From Sphingomonas taxi (lineage in GTDB: Bacteria > Pseudomonadota > Alphaproteobacteria > Sphingomonadales > Sphingomonadaceae), in assembly GCA_003243195.1 (NCBI GenBank), contig QFQI01000002.1, positions 1 to 64,000 on the forward strand: a stretch of DNA of 64,000 nucleotides, given 5' to 3'. Position 1 is the first letter of the stretch; each line of letters opens with the position of its first letter. The notes under the pieces were generated by a model that searched no databases, was not told the origin of the DNA, and saw only the letters and a list, made by a program, of their open reading frames with translations. Positions 1 through 9,349 of this stretch are shown in pieces. The translations under genes were made by a program, and so were the position numbers.

Positions 1-73
1 TCGAACCCTCGATACGCTTTTGGCGTATACTCACTTTCCAGGCGAGCGCCTTCGACCACTCGGCCACCGCTCC
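1..73 (-). tRNA. tRNA-Ser(GGA), 3' end cut by window edge
   Basis: Read on the minus strand, the sequence begins GGAGCGGTGGCCGAGTGG, the acceptor and D-arm pattern of tRNA-Ser. It continues through an anticodon loop CTGGAAA (anticodon GGA) and a long variable arm. The T-arm starts (GGGTTCGA) at the window edge, so the 3' T-stem and acceptor strand lie outside. It decodes UCC/UCU serine codons. Confidence 0.93.
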
Positions 74-92
74 GCATGCTTGGAACGGCTCG

Positions 93-120
93 CCCTAGTG
101 GGTGCGTGGCGCGGACGCAA
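93..120 (-). promoter_or_regulatory. Promoter of tRNA-Ser(GGA)
   Basis: On the minus strand TTGCGT (120-115) is followed after 16 nt by CTAGGG (98-93), about 20 nt upstream of the tRNA 5' end. The same two hexamers with the same spacing precede the second tRNA-Ser at 16031-16120, which is the main reason to call it. Confidence 0.6.
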
Positions 121-165
121 GCGGTGCGATTGCCCCATGCGGGGTAATCGGTCAGGTTGCGGGCC

Positions 166-1014
166 ATGTCGCTGCTCCCCGCCCTGCTGCTGCTGATCCA
201 GGCGCCTGCGGCGCTACCCGCCCCGCACGATCCGCTGCCCGGCGACTGGCGCGCCATCCCGGATGACGAAATCCTCATCATGCGGCTGGATCGCGGACGC
301 ACCGTGGTGATCCGGCTTGCCGCGACGCTGGCGCCGGCGCATGTCGCCAATATCCGCCGGCTGGCGGCGGCGCGTTGGTGGGACGGCGAGAGCGTGTACC
401 GGGTGCAGGAAAACTGGGTCGTGCAATGGGGCGACGCCAGCGAGAAGAAGCCGCTGCCGGCGGGCGTCGCGCCCCGGGTGTCGCCCGAGTTCGAGATCGC
501 GCACTACACCCCGGCGCAGCGGATGGCGCGACCGGACACCCATTCGGCGGTGGCGGGGATCACCGCCGAGGGCTGGCCGATCGCGGGGGACGGGCGCGGT
601 CGCGGCTGGCTGACCCATTGCTACGGCATGGTCGGCGTGGCGCGCGACGAGGCACCGACCTCCGGCTCGGGCGCCGAACTGTTCACCCCGATCGGCCAGT
701 CCGCCCGCCGGCTCGACCGCAATTATGCGGTGGTCGGGCGGGTGATCGAGGGGATGGCGCACCTGTCCGCGCTGCCGCGCAGCGATGCGCCGATGGGCGT
801 CCATACCGATCCCGACGCGCGAACACCGATCGTCTCGGTCAGGCTGGCCAGCGACCTGCCGCGTGCGGATCGCCCGCGCTTCCAGTATCGCGCCGCCGAC
901 AACCCGCGCTTTGCCGCACTGATCCGCCGGCGCGAGAACCCGCCACCGCCGACCGTGGGTTCAGGCGGCGCCGATGTGTGCGAAGTACCGCTGGAAACCC
1001 GTCGCGCACCATAG
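166..1014 (+). CDS. Cyclophilin-type peptidyl-prolyl isomerase, exported
   Basis: Probable periplasmic peptidyl-prolyl cis/trans isomerase of the cyclophilin family (282 aa). The N-terminus is a short hydrophobic signal peptide (residues 1-20) ending near a PAALPAP stretch. The middle contains cyclophilin-like segments including FTPIGQ and RNYAVVGRVIEGM, and the region around VYRVQENWVVQWGD matches the family's substrate-binding strand. ATG at 166 was preferred to the in-frame TTG at 157 because an AGG lies at 154-156, 9 nt upstream of the ATG. It is longer than minimal cyclophilins. The proline-rich C-terminal tail has no assigned role. No operon partner is visible. Confidence 0.85.
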   Translation: MSLLPALLLLIQAPAALPAPHDPLPGDWRAIPDDEILIMRLDRGRTVVIRLAATLAPAHVANIRRLAAARWWDGESVYRVQENWVVQWGDASEKKPLPAGVAPRVSPEFEIAHYTPAQRMARPDTHSAVAGITAEGWPIAGDGRGRGWLTHCYGMVGVARDEAPTSGSGAELFTPIGQSARRLDRNYAVVGRVIEGMAHLSALPRSDAPMGVHTDPDARTPIVSVRLASDLPRADRPRFQYRAADNPRFAALIRRRENPPPPTVGSGGADVCEVPLETRRAP

Positions 1015-1097
1015 ACGCGCGTGGGATCGGCTCGCGGGTCCATGTCCCCGGCCCAGGCCCGCGTGTGACGACGGCCCCGGCTCGTGTCAGCGCGCGC

Positions 1098-1703
1098 TCA
1101 GCGCTGAGCGCCGACCCAGTCCGATACCTGCAACGCGACCTGGTTGGCGGCCTGACTGAGCGCGACGCCGGCATTTGGCGCGTCGATCGCGGTGACCGGC
1201 ACGCGGGCCTCGAAGCGGCGCTTCTCGACATTGGAGCGCCCGACCGGGGTCAGCGCCGCGTCATAGATGACCACCGCCTGCCGCTGTCCGGCGTCCAGCC
1301 CGAAGCTGCGCAACTCGCCCGCGAGATTGGCGCTCGGATCGTCGAACGACTGGACCGGCGACAGCACCACCATGTTCGCGCGCGCCGTCAACGTATCCGC
1401 CAGCAGGCGTGCGAACAGCCGCGCGGGCGGCTCGGCCCATTGCGCGTCCTTGACATAGGCGATCGAGGTGTCGGTGGCCTGTACCGGCACGCGCGTACCG
1501 GCGATCGCCTGCGGCACGACTGGCACCTGCACGACGATCGAGCGCGCCGCGGCCGAATTCTGCGCCGCGCCGGGCTGCGGCTGGGCCTGCGGCGCGATCG
1601 TCAGCAGCGAGGGCGGCGGCTCCGCGCCGAAACGGATGCAGCCGGCCAGCGGCACCAGCGCCACGGCCACCAGGAGCTTGTTCGCGAAAGAGCGCACGGT
1701 CAT
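1098..1703 (-). CDS. ABC-transport auxiliary lipoprotein (PqiC/MlaD-linked)
   Basis: Outer- or inner-membrane-anchored lipoprotein (201 aa) of the ABC-type transport auxiliary component family. The signal peptide ends in a clear lipobox, PLAGC, at residues 18-22, followed by a proline-rich linker. It is the last gene of the mlaE-mlaF-mlaD operon; its ATG overlaps the mlaD stop by 4 nt (ATGA), so it is translationally coupled. By analogy with PqiC-type proteins it probably helps connect the MCE protein to the outer membrane in lipid transport. Its stop codon lies inside a perfect 18-bp palindrome (1094-1111). Confidence 0.82.
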   Translation of the reverse strand: MTVRSFANKLLVAVALVPLAGCIRFGAEPPPSLLTIAPQAQPQPGAAQNSAAARSIVVQVPVVPQAIAGTRVPVQATDTSIAYVKDAQWAEPPARLFARLLADTLTARANMVVLSPVQSFDDPSANLAGELRSFGLDAGQRQAVVIYDAALTPVGRSNVEKRRFEARVPVTAIDAPNAGVALSQAANQVALQVSDWVGAQR

Positions 1704-2662
1704 TTCCCCTTGTAGTCCGGCAGCTTCTGCTGGCCCACCAGCGAGCCGGCGCCACCCTGCTCGACGCGTTCGGAGATGGACGACAGCGACGATGCGGTGA
1801 TGCGCAGGTCGCGCACCAGCTGGTTGATCTGCGGAACCGTCTGCTTGCTGAAGGTGGTCAGCCCCGGTCGCGCATCGCCGATCGCGGCGTTCAGCGTGTC
1901 GGCGCTCGCCTGCGCGGAGGTGATCGCCTTGTTCAGATTGGCCATCGCCGGCTGCACGTCGTTGGCGAGCACGCCGTTGGTGGTCTGCGCCAGCGCGCCG
2001 ATCTGCTCCGCGGCATTGCCCGCCTGTGCGATCGCGACGCGCGTTTGCGCCAGCGTCGCGGCGATCTCCGGCCCGCGATCGGCCAGCGCGTCGGTCAGGC
2101 GGTTGGTATTGTCCAGGATGCCGGCGATCGACGCCTGGTTGCGGTCGCTGAGCATGCCGGTCAGCCGCTCGGTCAGCGTCGACAGCCGCTCCAGCAATTG
2201 CGGCGCGGAGTTCAGGATCGCGCCAATCCCGCCGGTCTTGGTCGGGATCACCGGCACGCCCAGCGGGCAGACGCTGGCGGCATTCTCCTCCGGGCAGGTG
2301 ATCGGCTGCGCGCCCTTGATCGCGCCGTCCAGGCTGACGGTGCTGGTCCCGGTGAAGCTGCCCAGGATCGTCGCGGTGGTGCCCCGCAGGATCGGCGTGT
2401 CGTTGTTCAGGCTGACGCGCACGCGGACATATTGCGGATCCGGCTGCCAGAGCGAGATGCTCTTCACCTGACCCGAGGGCACGCCCGAGAAGGTGACCGA
2501 CGATCCCTTCGCCAGCCCGTCGACCGCCTGGCGGAAGAAGATGTCATACTCGCGCTCCTCGGACCCGCCGATCCGCGCGATCCACACGGTGAAGATCGCG
2601 ACCATGGCGAGCAGGATCAGCACGACGGCGCCGACGAGGACATGGTTCGAACGCGTTTCCAT
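1700..2662 (-). CDS. mlaD: MCE-domain lipid transport protein MlaD
   Basis: Inner-membrane-anchored, periplasm-facing lipid-binding component of an Mla-type ABC system (320 aa). One N-terminal membrane helix (about residues 8-30, VLVGAVVLILLAMVAIF) is followed by a single MCE domain (about 38-115, with FSGVPSGQV and GSFTGTSTVSL). A long helical C-terminal part (about 150-300) is rich in A, T, Q and N, as in longer MCE proteins that form a channel. It follows mlaF by 3 nt and overlaps the lipoprotein gene by 4 nt. It is much longer than E. coli MlaD (about 180 aa), closer to the MCE proteins of other alphaproteobacteria. Confidence 0.9.
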   Translation of the reverse strand: METRSNHVLVGAVVLILLAMVAIFTVWIARIGGSEEREYDIFFRQAVDGLAKGSSVTFSGVPSGQVKSISLWQPDPQYVRVRVSLNNDTPILRGTTATILGSFTGTSTVSLDGAIKGAQPITCPEENAASVCPLGVPVIPTKTGGIGAILNSAPQLLERLSTLTERLTGMLSDRNQASIAGILDNTNRLTDALADRGPEIAATLAQTRVAIAQAGNAAEQIGALAQTTNGVLANDVQPAMANLNKAITSAQASADTLNAAIGDARPGLTTFSKQTVPQINQLVRDLRITASSLSSISERVEQGGAGSLVGQQKLPDYKGK

Positions 2663-2665
2663 CTC

Positions 2666-3616
2666 TCAGCCCCTATCGCCGGCGCGGTGGTCGGCCTTGG
2701 TCAGGTCCACGGTGTCGGCCCTTCGTGCATAATCGTCGGCGGTGCCACCCTGCGACCGCCGGCCGGTCTGTTCGTTCGCCACCTCGGTGGGATGCGCGGC
2801 GGCGTCCGCGGCGGCGCTGCGCTCCTGCGAGGCGACGGCGGCGCGGCCGCGCGGGCCGTTGAAATATTCCTGGATCCACGGATGGTCCAGCGCCAGCAGC
2901 TCGTCGATCGTGCCCACCGCGATCACGCGCTTGTCGGCCAGCACCGCCACCCGGTCACAGATCGAATACAGCGTGTCGAGATCATGGGTGATGAGGAAGA
3001 CGGTCAGTCCCAGCGTCTTCTGCAACGCCTTCGTCAGCTCGTCGAACGCGGCGGCGCCGATCGGATCGAGCCCGGCCGTCGGCTCGTCGAGGAACAGCAG
3101 TTCGGGATCGAGCGCCAGCGCGCGTGCGAGGCCGGCGCGCTTCTTCATGCCACCGGAGAGTTCCGCGGGGAACTTCGGCCCGGCATCGGCGGGCAGGCCG
3201 GTCATCACCACCTTGTACGACGCGATCTCGTCGAGCAGCGCGAGATCGAGGTCGGGGTAGAATTCGCGCAACGGCACCTGCACGTTCTCGGCGACGGTCA
3301 GCGTCGAGAACAGCGCGCCGCCCTGGAACAGCACGCCCCAGCGCTTGCGGATGTCGACGGTTTCCAGCTCGCTGCGCCCCAGCGTCGGCTCGCCGAACAC
3401 GTCCACCTCGCCGTGGGTCGGCGATTGCAGCCCGATGATGGAGCGCATCAGCACCGACTTGCCGGTGCCGGACCCGCCGACCACGCCCAGGATCTCGCCG
3501 CGGCGCACCTCCAGGTCGAGATTGTCGTGGATCACCTGCTCGCCGAAGCTGTTGCGCAGCCCGGTGACCTTGATGATCGGCTCGCCGTCCTGCCGGCCCT
3601 TGACGGTCTGCGCCAT
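2666..3616 (-). CDS. mlaF: ABC transporter ATPase MlaF
   Basis: ATP-binding subunit of the Mla-type phospholipid transporter (316 aa). Walker A GGSGTGKS, signature LSGGMKKR and Walker B LLFLDEPT are all present in the expected order, with the switch histidine in FLITHD. The catalytic domain ends near residue 255. The remaining 60 residues are a low-complexity polar/Ala tail not found in E. coli MlaF. The ATG overlaps the mlaE stop by one base (TGATG). The same frame stays open far upstream, but the MlaF homology begins at this ATG. Confidence 0.93.
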   Translation of the reverse strand: MAQTVKGRQDGEPIIKVTGLRNSFGEQVIHDNLDLEVRRGEILGVVGGSGTGKSVLMRSIIGLQSPTHGEVDVFGEPTLGRSELETVDIRKRWGVLFQGGALFSTLTVAENVQVPLREFYPDLDLALLDEIASYKVVMTGLPADAGPKFPAELSGGMKKRAGLARALALDPELLFLDEPTAGLDPIGAAAFDELTKALQKTLGLTVFLITHDLDTLYSICDRVAVLADKRVIAVGTIDELLALDHPWIQEYFNGPRGRAAVASQERSAAADAAAHPTEVANEQTGRRSQGGTADDYARRADTVDLTKADHRAGDRG

Positions 3617-4737
3617 CAGATCCAGCCGATCTGTTCGAAGAAGACCGCGAAGAACGCATCCATCACGATCACCATGAAGATCGCCTGCACCACCGCCGAC
3701 GTCGTCTTCAATCCGACCTGCTCGGCGTCCCCCTTCACCTGCATCCCCTGGAAGCAGCCGGCGATCGCGATGACCGCGCCGAATACCGGCGCCTTGATGA
3801 GCCCCACGAAGACGTCGGTGATCGGCACCACCTCGCGGATTCGCGACACGAACGCGACCGGCGGGATATCGAGCGCGAACCAGCACAACAGCCCGCCGCC
3901 CAGCACCGCGAGGATCGCGGCATAGAAGCCGAGCAGCGGCATCATCACGATCGCCGCGATCGTGCGCGGCAGCACCAGCGCCTCCATCGGCGACACGCCG
4001 ATCGTGCGCATCGCGTCGATCTCCTCGGTCAGCTTCATCGTGCCGAGCTGCGCGGCGAAGGCGGAGCCGGAGCGGCCCGCGACCATGATCGCGGTCATCA
4101 GCACGCCCAGTTCGCGCATCGAGATGCGCCCGACCAGGTTGATCGTGAACGCCTCGGCCCCGAACTGGCGGAGCTGCACCGCGCCCTGCTGCGCGATCAC
4201 GAACCCGATCAGGAAGCTCATCAGCCCGACGATCGCCAGCGCCGACACGCCGACCACCTCGAAGCGCTGCACCGTGGCGTTGAAGCGGAAACGGCTCGGG
4301 TGACGGATGATGCCCCAGAAGGCGATCATCGTCTCGCCCATGAACCCCAGCAGGCCCAGCGCGGTGCGCGCGGAATGCGACGTCGCCTCGCCGATCTCGC
4401 CGAGCACCCGGCGGAAGGCGGAGCGCGATTGCGGGCGCATCTGCACCGGCTGGTCGGCGGCCTGAACCTGTTCCAGCAGATTCTGTCCGTCGCCGCTCAG
4501 CCCGTCGATCCGCGCGCCGCGCTCGCGCGCGAAACGGTGGACCACCCACGCCCCGATCGTGTCGATCCGGTCGACCCCCGACAGGTCGATGGCCGCGATC
4601 GCGCCATCCTGTTGCTGCAGGCGCGCAGGAAGGTCGCCCAGCCGCGCCAGCAGGAGATCGCCGGTGAAGCGCAGGACATGGGCGTCGCCATCACGATCGA
4701 CGGTGAAATCGGCTGCCGCGGTCATCATCTGGTCCAT
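3616..4737 (-). CDS. mlaE: Mla-type ABC permease MlaE with N-terminal STAS-like domain
   Basis: Integral-membrane permease of the lipid transport operon (373 aa). Residues 1 to about 95 form a STAS-like soluble domain (with AAIDLSGVDRIDTIGA). The MlaE permease domain follows with five to six hydrophobic segments and the family stretches RELGVLMTAIMVAGRSGSA and EEIDAMRTIGVSP. In E. coli the STAS function is a separate protein (MlaB); here it is fused to the permease, as in many alphaproteobacteria. The start is uncertain: ATG 4737 is used, TTG 4761 and ATG 4728 or 4725 are alternatives, and none has a strong Shine-Dalgarno. First gene of the operon. Confidence 0.9.
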   Translation of the reverse strand: MDQMMTAAADFTVDRDGDAHVLRFTGDLLLARLGDLPARLQQQDGAIAAIDLSGVDRIDTIGAWVVHRFARERGARIDGLSGDGQNLLEQVQAADQPVQMRPQSRSAFRRVLGEIGEATSHSARTALGLLGFMGETMIAFWGIIRHPSRFRFNATVQRFEVVGVSALAIVGLMSFLIGFVIAQQGAVQLRQFGAEAFTINLVGRISMRELGVLMTAIMVAGRSGSAFAAQLGTMKLTEEIDAMRTIGVSPMEALVLPRTIAAIVMMPLLGFYAAILAVLGGGLLCWFALDIPPVAFVSRIREVVPITDVFVGLIKAPVFGAVIAIAGCFQGMQVKGDAEQVGLKTTSAVVQAIFMVIVMDAFFAVFFEQIGWI

Positions 4738-4810
4738 GCGGCAAAGCTCATCCCGCGACAAGCGTTCCCGACGATCGTTCGTTCCGTCACCGTATCACTT
4801 TTCCGCCCGG

Positions 4811-6064
4811 CTACAGCACCACGTCCACCGTATGGATGGCGACACCCACCAGCCCGCCGACCAGCGTGCCGTTGATCCGGATGAACTGCAGGTCCTTGCC
4901 GACGGCATTTTCCAGTCGCATCGTGATCGTCCGCGCGTCCCACCCCCGGATGGTTTCCGACACCAGCCGCACGATCGCGTCGCCGTAATCGGCCGCCGCG
5001 CCCACCGCCGAGCGGCGCACGAACCGGTTGATGATCCGGCCCAGCCGGGGATCGTCCTGCAACGTCGCGCCCAGTTGCCGCAGCGCCTCACCCAGCTTGC
5101 CGCGCACCAGCGCGTCTGGATCGCGCGCGGCGCGCAGCATCGCGGCGCGCGCCTGTTCCCACAGCCCGTTGATCCAGTCCTGCATCGCCGGGTTTTCGAG
5201 CAACTCGATCTTCAGCGCCTCGACGCGCGCGCGCATCTCCGGATCGTGCTGCAGGCGGACCGCGACCCCGGCCAGCCCTTCCTCCACCTTCAGCCGCAAC
5301 GGATGGTCGTGGTCCTCGGCCATCTCCGCGACCAGCCGGTCGAGCCCGTCGATGATCTTGTTGGCCAGCGTCTCGTCCAGCCCGGTCCAGCGCAGCACCG
5401 CGCCGGCGCGGTCGTGGACCATCGCGCGCACCAGATGCTCGTTCGCGGCCAGTGCGCCCTGTGCCCAGCGCACCAGCGCGTCGATTACCGGCCGGTGGCG
5501 TTCCTCGGCCATCGCGGCGGCGAGCGCGCGGCCCAGCATCGGCGACAGCTCGGTTTCGCGCACGCGCGTCACCATCATCGCGCGCACCATGCCGCCCAGC
5601 CGCTCCTGATCGAGCGCCTGCAACACCTCCACCGCCAGCCGCGAGGTGCCGCGCGTCAGCCGGCTGCCGCCCGCACCGCGCGGATTGGCGAGCCAGCGCC
5701 CCGCCGCGGCCGCGACGTCGATCCGCACCATGCGGCGCGCGACCACCGCCGGGATCAGGAAATATTCGCGCAGGAATTGCGCGAGTTGATCGCCGATACG
5801 GTCCTTGTTGCGCGGGATGATCGCGGTGTGGGGGATCGGCAGCGACAACGGATGGCGGAACAAGGCGGTGACCGCGAACCAGTCCGCCAGTCCGCCAACC
5901 ATCGCCGCTTCCGCAAACGCGCGCACGAAGCCCCAGCCGGGATGCAGCGGTACCAGCGCGCGCGACGCCAGGAAGATCGCCGCCATCAGCACCAGCAGCC
6001 CGGTCGCGCGCCGCCGCATGCGGACAAGGGCGGCGGGAGGGGGTGGAACGGCGCGCGCGATCAT
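4811..6064 (-). CDS. DUF445 family membrane protein
   Basis: Member of the DUF445 (YjiN-like) family (417 aa); molecular function unknown. One hydrophobic segment lies near residues 20-38. The family hallmark GGLADWFAVTALFRHPL follows, then IPHTAIIPRNKDRIG. The C-terminus ends in a second hydrophobic stretch (GTLVGGLVGVAIHTVDVVL). The middle is long and helical. It sits 73 nt upstream of mlaE on the same strand, so it could be co-transcribed with the Mla operon, but the functional link is only positional. Confidence 0.88.
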   Translation of the reverse strand: MIARAVPPPPAALVRMRRRATGLLVLMAAIFLASRALVPLHPGWGFVRAFAEAAMVGGLADWFAVTALFRHPLSLPIPHTAIIPRNKDRIGDQLAQFLREYFLIPAVVARRMVRIDVAAAAGRWLANPRGAGGSRLTRGTSRLAVEVLQALDQERLGGMVRAMMVTRVRETELSPMLGRALAAAMAEERHRPVIDALVRWAQGALAANEHLVRAMVHDRAGAVLRWTGLDETLANKIIDGLDRLVAEMAEDHDHPLRLKVEEGLAGVAVRLQHDPEMRARVEALKIELLENPAMQDWINGLWEQARAAMLRAARDPDALVRGKLGEALRQLGATLQDDPRLGRIINRFVRRSAVGAAADYGDAIVRLVSETIRGWDARTITMRLENAVGKDLQFIRINGTLVGGLVGVAIHTVDVVL

Positions 6065-6125
6065 CGCAACGACAATCCCCGACGCTCGCGAATGTTCAAG
6101 CCCCGCTCCGCATCACCGTCGCGCG

Positions 6126-9100
6126 TCACTCCGCGGGATGCGTCCCGTCGCCGCGGAACGGGATGCGCCCGTGTGGTCCGGGGAGCGCGTCGCGCGGCGC
6201 ATGCTCGATTACCCCCGCCTCCTCGCCGGGACGGTAGGTGAGCAGCCGCCGGCCCAGCCACGGCCCGACCCGCCGCTCGATCCCGATCGCCAGCGAAAAG
6301 GCGGCCGGCACGATCAGCAGCGTCAGCAGCGTCGACATGATGAGGCCGCCGATGACCACCACGCCCATCGGCGCGCGCCACGCCCCGTCGCCGGACAGCG
6401 ACAGCGCGGTCGGCACCATGCCCGCGACCATCGCCACCGTGGTCATCACGATCGGCTGCGCGCGCTTGCGCCCGGCGTCGACGATCGCCTCGCGCGGGGG
6501 GATGCCGGCCGCCATTTCCTCCAGCGCGAAGTCGATCAGCAGGATCGAGTTCTTGGCGACGATCCCCAGCAGCATCAGCAGCCCGATGAACACCGGCATC
6601 GACAGCGCGTCGCCGGTCACCAGCAGCGCCAGCAACCCGCCGAGCGGCGCCAGCAGCAGCGACCCCATGTTGACCAGCGGCGGCAACAGGCGGCGATACA
6701 GCAGCACCAGCACTGCAAAGACCAGGAACACGCCCGCCAGCACCGCGGTGACGAAGTTCATCAGCATCTCCATCTGCCACTTCGCCTGGCCGACGTTCAG
6801 CTCCGTGACCCCAACCGGCAGGTTCTTCATCGACGGCAGTTGCTTGATGCGCGGCATGGCGACGCTGGTCGCCAGTCCCGGCGCCAGATCGGCGCCGATC
6901 GTGAGCTGGCGCTGCTGGTTGATGCGCTGGATGCGCGTCGGACCGGAGCCGAAGCCGATCTCCGCCACCAGGCTGAGCGGCACCGAGCCGCCGCTCTGCG
7001 TCTGAACCGGCAGGTTCTGGATCGTCGCCAGCCTCGATCGCGATCCCTGTTCCAGCGCGACGCGGATCGGGATCTGACGGTCGCTCAGCGAGAAGCGCGC
7101 GCTGTTCTGGTCGATGTCGCCGATCGTCGCGATGCGGATCGCGCTGGACAGCGCCGCGGTCGTCACGCCCAGGCTGGCCGCCAGGTCGAGCCGCGGCCGG
7201 ATGATGATCTCCGGCCGGTTCAGGTCGCCGGCGATGCGCGGCGCAAGCAGCCCGGGCACCCGGCCCATCTCCGCCACCACGCGGTCGGCGGCGCGGCGCA
7301 GCTCGACCGGATCGTCGCCGCCCAGCGTGACCGAAATATCGCGGTTGTTGTCGCCGAAGCCGAACTGCGACTGGAAGTTGACGCGCGCGTCCGCGATCTT
7401 CGCCAGATCGGGCGCCAGCCCGCGCTCGAACTCGGTCGAGGTCTTCTCGCGCTTCTCCTTCAACTGCGCGGTGACGCGGCCCGATCCCACCAGCGTGCGG
7501 GTGTAGACGCTCTCGACCTCCGGCTGGCGGCGCAGCAGTTCGTACACCTGATCGACGACGCCCTGCGTGGTTTCCAGCGTGCTGCCCGGCGGCATGGTGA
7601 TCGTCACCGTGCTGCGCGGCTGGTTGGAGGCCGGCTGGAACGACATCGGTATCTGCGTGAACAGGAACAGCGTGAGCAGGAACGCGCCCAGCCCCATCAT
7701 CACCACCCATAGGCGGTGGTCGCGCCAATAGCCGACGATACGGTGGACGCCGCCCCTGGCGCGGGCCCGCGGCGCGCCGCCTTCGTCGATCGTCCAGGCC
7801 AGCACGCGCTGATAGCCCGCCATCAACGGCCCGCCGGCATGTTCGGCATGACCGCCGGCCTTCAGGAAATAGGCCGCGATCATCGGGGTGATGAGCCGCG
7901 CCACCGCCAGGCTCATCAGCACCGCGACCACGACGGTCAGCCCGAAATTCTTGAAGAACTGCCCCGATATGCCCGGCATCAGTCCGACCGGCAGGAACAC
8001 CGCGACGATCGCCATCGTCGTCGCCAGCACCGCCAGCCCGATCTCGTCGGCGGCGTCGATCGACGCCTGATACGCGCTCTTGCCCATGCGCATGTGCCGG
8101 ACGATGTTTTCGATCTCCACGATCGCATCGTCGACCAGCACGCCCGCGACCAGGCTGAGCGCCAGCATCGTCATCTCGTTCAGCGTGAACCCCATCAGGT
8201 CCATGAACCAGAAGGTCGGGATCGCCGACAGCGGAATGGCCAGCGCCGAGATGACGGTCGCGCGCCAGTCGCGCAGGAACAGGAACACGACGATCACCGC
8301 GAGGATCGCGCCTTCCAGCATCGCGTGGATCGCGGACTTGTATTGCTCCAGCGGATATTTGGAGCCGTCGACGCGCAGGCGGAACTTCACCTGCGGGTTG
8401 CGCTTCTCCAGCGCTTCCAGCTTCTCGCGGGCGGCGCGGAAGACGGTGACGTCCGACGAACCCTTGGCGCGCTTGAAATCGAACGACAGCGCCTGCCGCC
8501 CGTCCACCGCCGCCGCGGAGCGCTGCTCGGCGTACAGGTCGCGCACCGTCGCCACGTCCGCCAGCCGGATCGTGCGCCCGTTGCCGACGTTGATCTGCGT
8601 CTGTCCCAGGTCATAGGCGTTGCGGGCATTGCCCAGCACGCGCACCGACTGCTCCGCGCCCGCGATCTCCGCGCGGCCGCCCGGCGCGTCGAGGTTGACC
8701 TGCCGCAACTGCGTGTTGATCTGGCTGGCGGTCAGCCCCTGCGCGGCGAGCCGCGCCGGATCGAGGATCACGCGGATCTCGCGGCTGACCCCGCCGTTGC
8801 GCTCCACCGATCCCATGCCGGGGACCGACAGCAGCTCCTTGGCCACCGTATTGTCGATGTACCAGCTAAGCTGTTCCAGCGTCATGTCGGTGCCGACCGC
8901 GGTGTAGCTGCCCAGATCACCGTCGTTGATCTTCACCCGGCTGACCTGCGGCTCCAGGATGCCTTCGGGCAGGTTGCCGCGGATCTGCGTCACCGCGTCG
9001 CGCGCCTCGTTCACCGCGCGGTCGACGGGGGTGCCGATCGCGAGCTGCACGATCGTGGTGGAGCTGCCTTCGGACACGAACGACTGGATCTCGTCCACGC

Positions 9101-9335
9101 CCTCCAGCGTGCGTACCGCCGCCTCGACCCGCTGCGTCACCTGCGTCTCCAGCTCGCTGGGCGCGGCGCCGGGCTGGGTGATCTCGATCGACACGGCGGG
9201 GAAGTCGATGTCGGGCGAATCGTTGATGTCCATGCGGATGAAGCTGACGATCCCCGCCACCGTCAGCATCATGAACAGGACGATCGACGGCACCGGGTTG
9301 CGGATCGACCAGGCGGAGATGTTGCGAAAGCCCAT
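6126..9335 (-). CDS. RND efflux transporter, inner-membrane permease (HAE1-like)
   Basis: Proton-driven RND permease of 1069 aa with the usual two-fold repeat: a membrane helix at the N-terminus (about 13-31), a large periplasmic loop, a helix bundle, then a second copy. GVLVDDAIVEIENI contains the paired aspartates of helix 4 used in proton relay. It starts 14 nt after the adaptor gene and forms an operon with it. No outer-membrane channel gene is in the window, so a TolC-like protein from elsewhere would be needed. The substrate cannot be read from sequence. Confidence 0.93.
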   Translation of the reverse strand: MGFRNISAWSIRNPVPSIVLFMMLTVAGIVSFIRMDINDSPDIDFPAVSIEITQPGAAPSELETQVTQRVEAAVRTLEGVDEIQSFVSEGSSTTIVQLAIGTPVDRAVNEARDAVTQIRGNLPEGILEPQVSRVKINDGDLGSYTAVGTDMTLEQLSWYIDNTVAKELLSVPGMGSVERNGGVSREIRVILDPARLAAQGLTASQINTQLRQVNLDAPGGRAEIAGAEQSVRVLGNARNAYDLGQTQINVGNGRTIRLADVATVRDLYAEQRSAAAVDGRQALSFDFKRAKGSSDVTVFRAAREKLEALEKRNPQVKFRLRVDGSKYPLEQYKSAIHAMLEGAILAVIVVFLFLRDWRATVISALAIPLSAIPTFWFMDLMGFTLNEMTMLALSLVAGVLVDDAIVEIENIVRHMRMGKSAYQASIDAADEIGLAVLATTMAIVAVFLPVGLMPGISGQFFKNFGLTVVVAVLMSLAVARLITPMIAAYFLKAGGHAEHAGGPLMAGYQRVLAWTIDEGGAPRARARGGVHRIVGYWRDHRLWVVMMGLGAFLLTLFLFTQIPMSFQPASNQPRSTVTITMPPGSTLETTQGVVDQVYELLRRQPEVESVYTRTLVGSGRVTAQLKEKREKTSTEFERGLAPDLAKIADARVNFQSQFGFGDNNRDISVTLGGDDPVELRRAADRVVAEMGRVPGLLAPRIAGDLNRPEIIIRPRLDLAASLGVTTAALSSAIRIATIGDIDQNSARFSLSDRQIPIRVALEQGSRSRLATIQNLPVQTQSGGSVPLSLVAEIGFGSGPTRIQRINQQRQLTIGADLAPGLATSVAMPRIKQLPSMKNLPVGVTELNVGQAKWQMEMLMNFVTAVLAGVFLVFAVLVLLYRRLLPPLVNMGSLLLAPLGGLLALLVTGDALSMPVFIGLLMLLGIVAKNSILLIDFALEEMAAGIPPREAIVDAGRKRAQPIVMTTVAMVAGMVPTALSLSGDGAWRAPMGVVVIGGLIMSTLLTLLIVPAAFSLAIGIERRVGPWLGRRLLTYRPGEEAGVIEHAPRDALPGPHGRIPFRGDGTHPAE

Positions 9336-9349
9336 GCGCGCGTGCCCCT

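Noticed and set aside
375..1715. Long plus-strand frame across the cyclophilin and lipoprotein genes
   Set aside because: Low-complexity Arg/Gly/Ala sequence; the real genes in this interval have signal peptides and family motifs.
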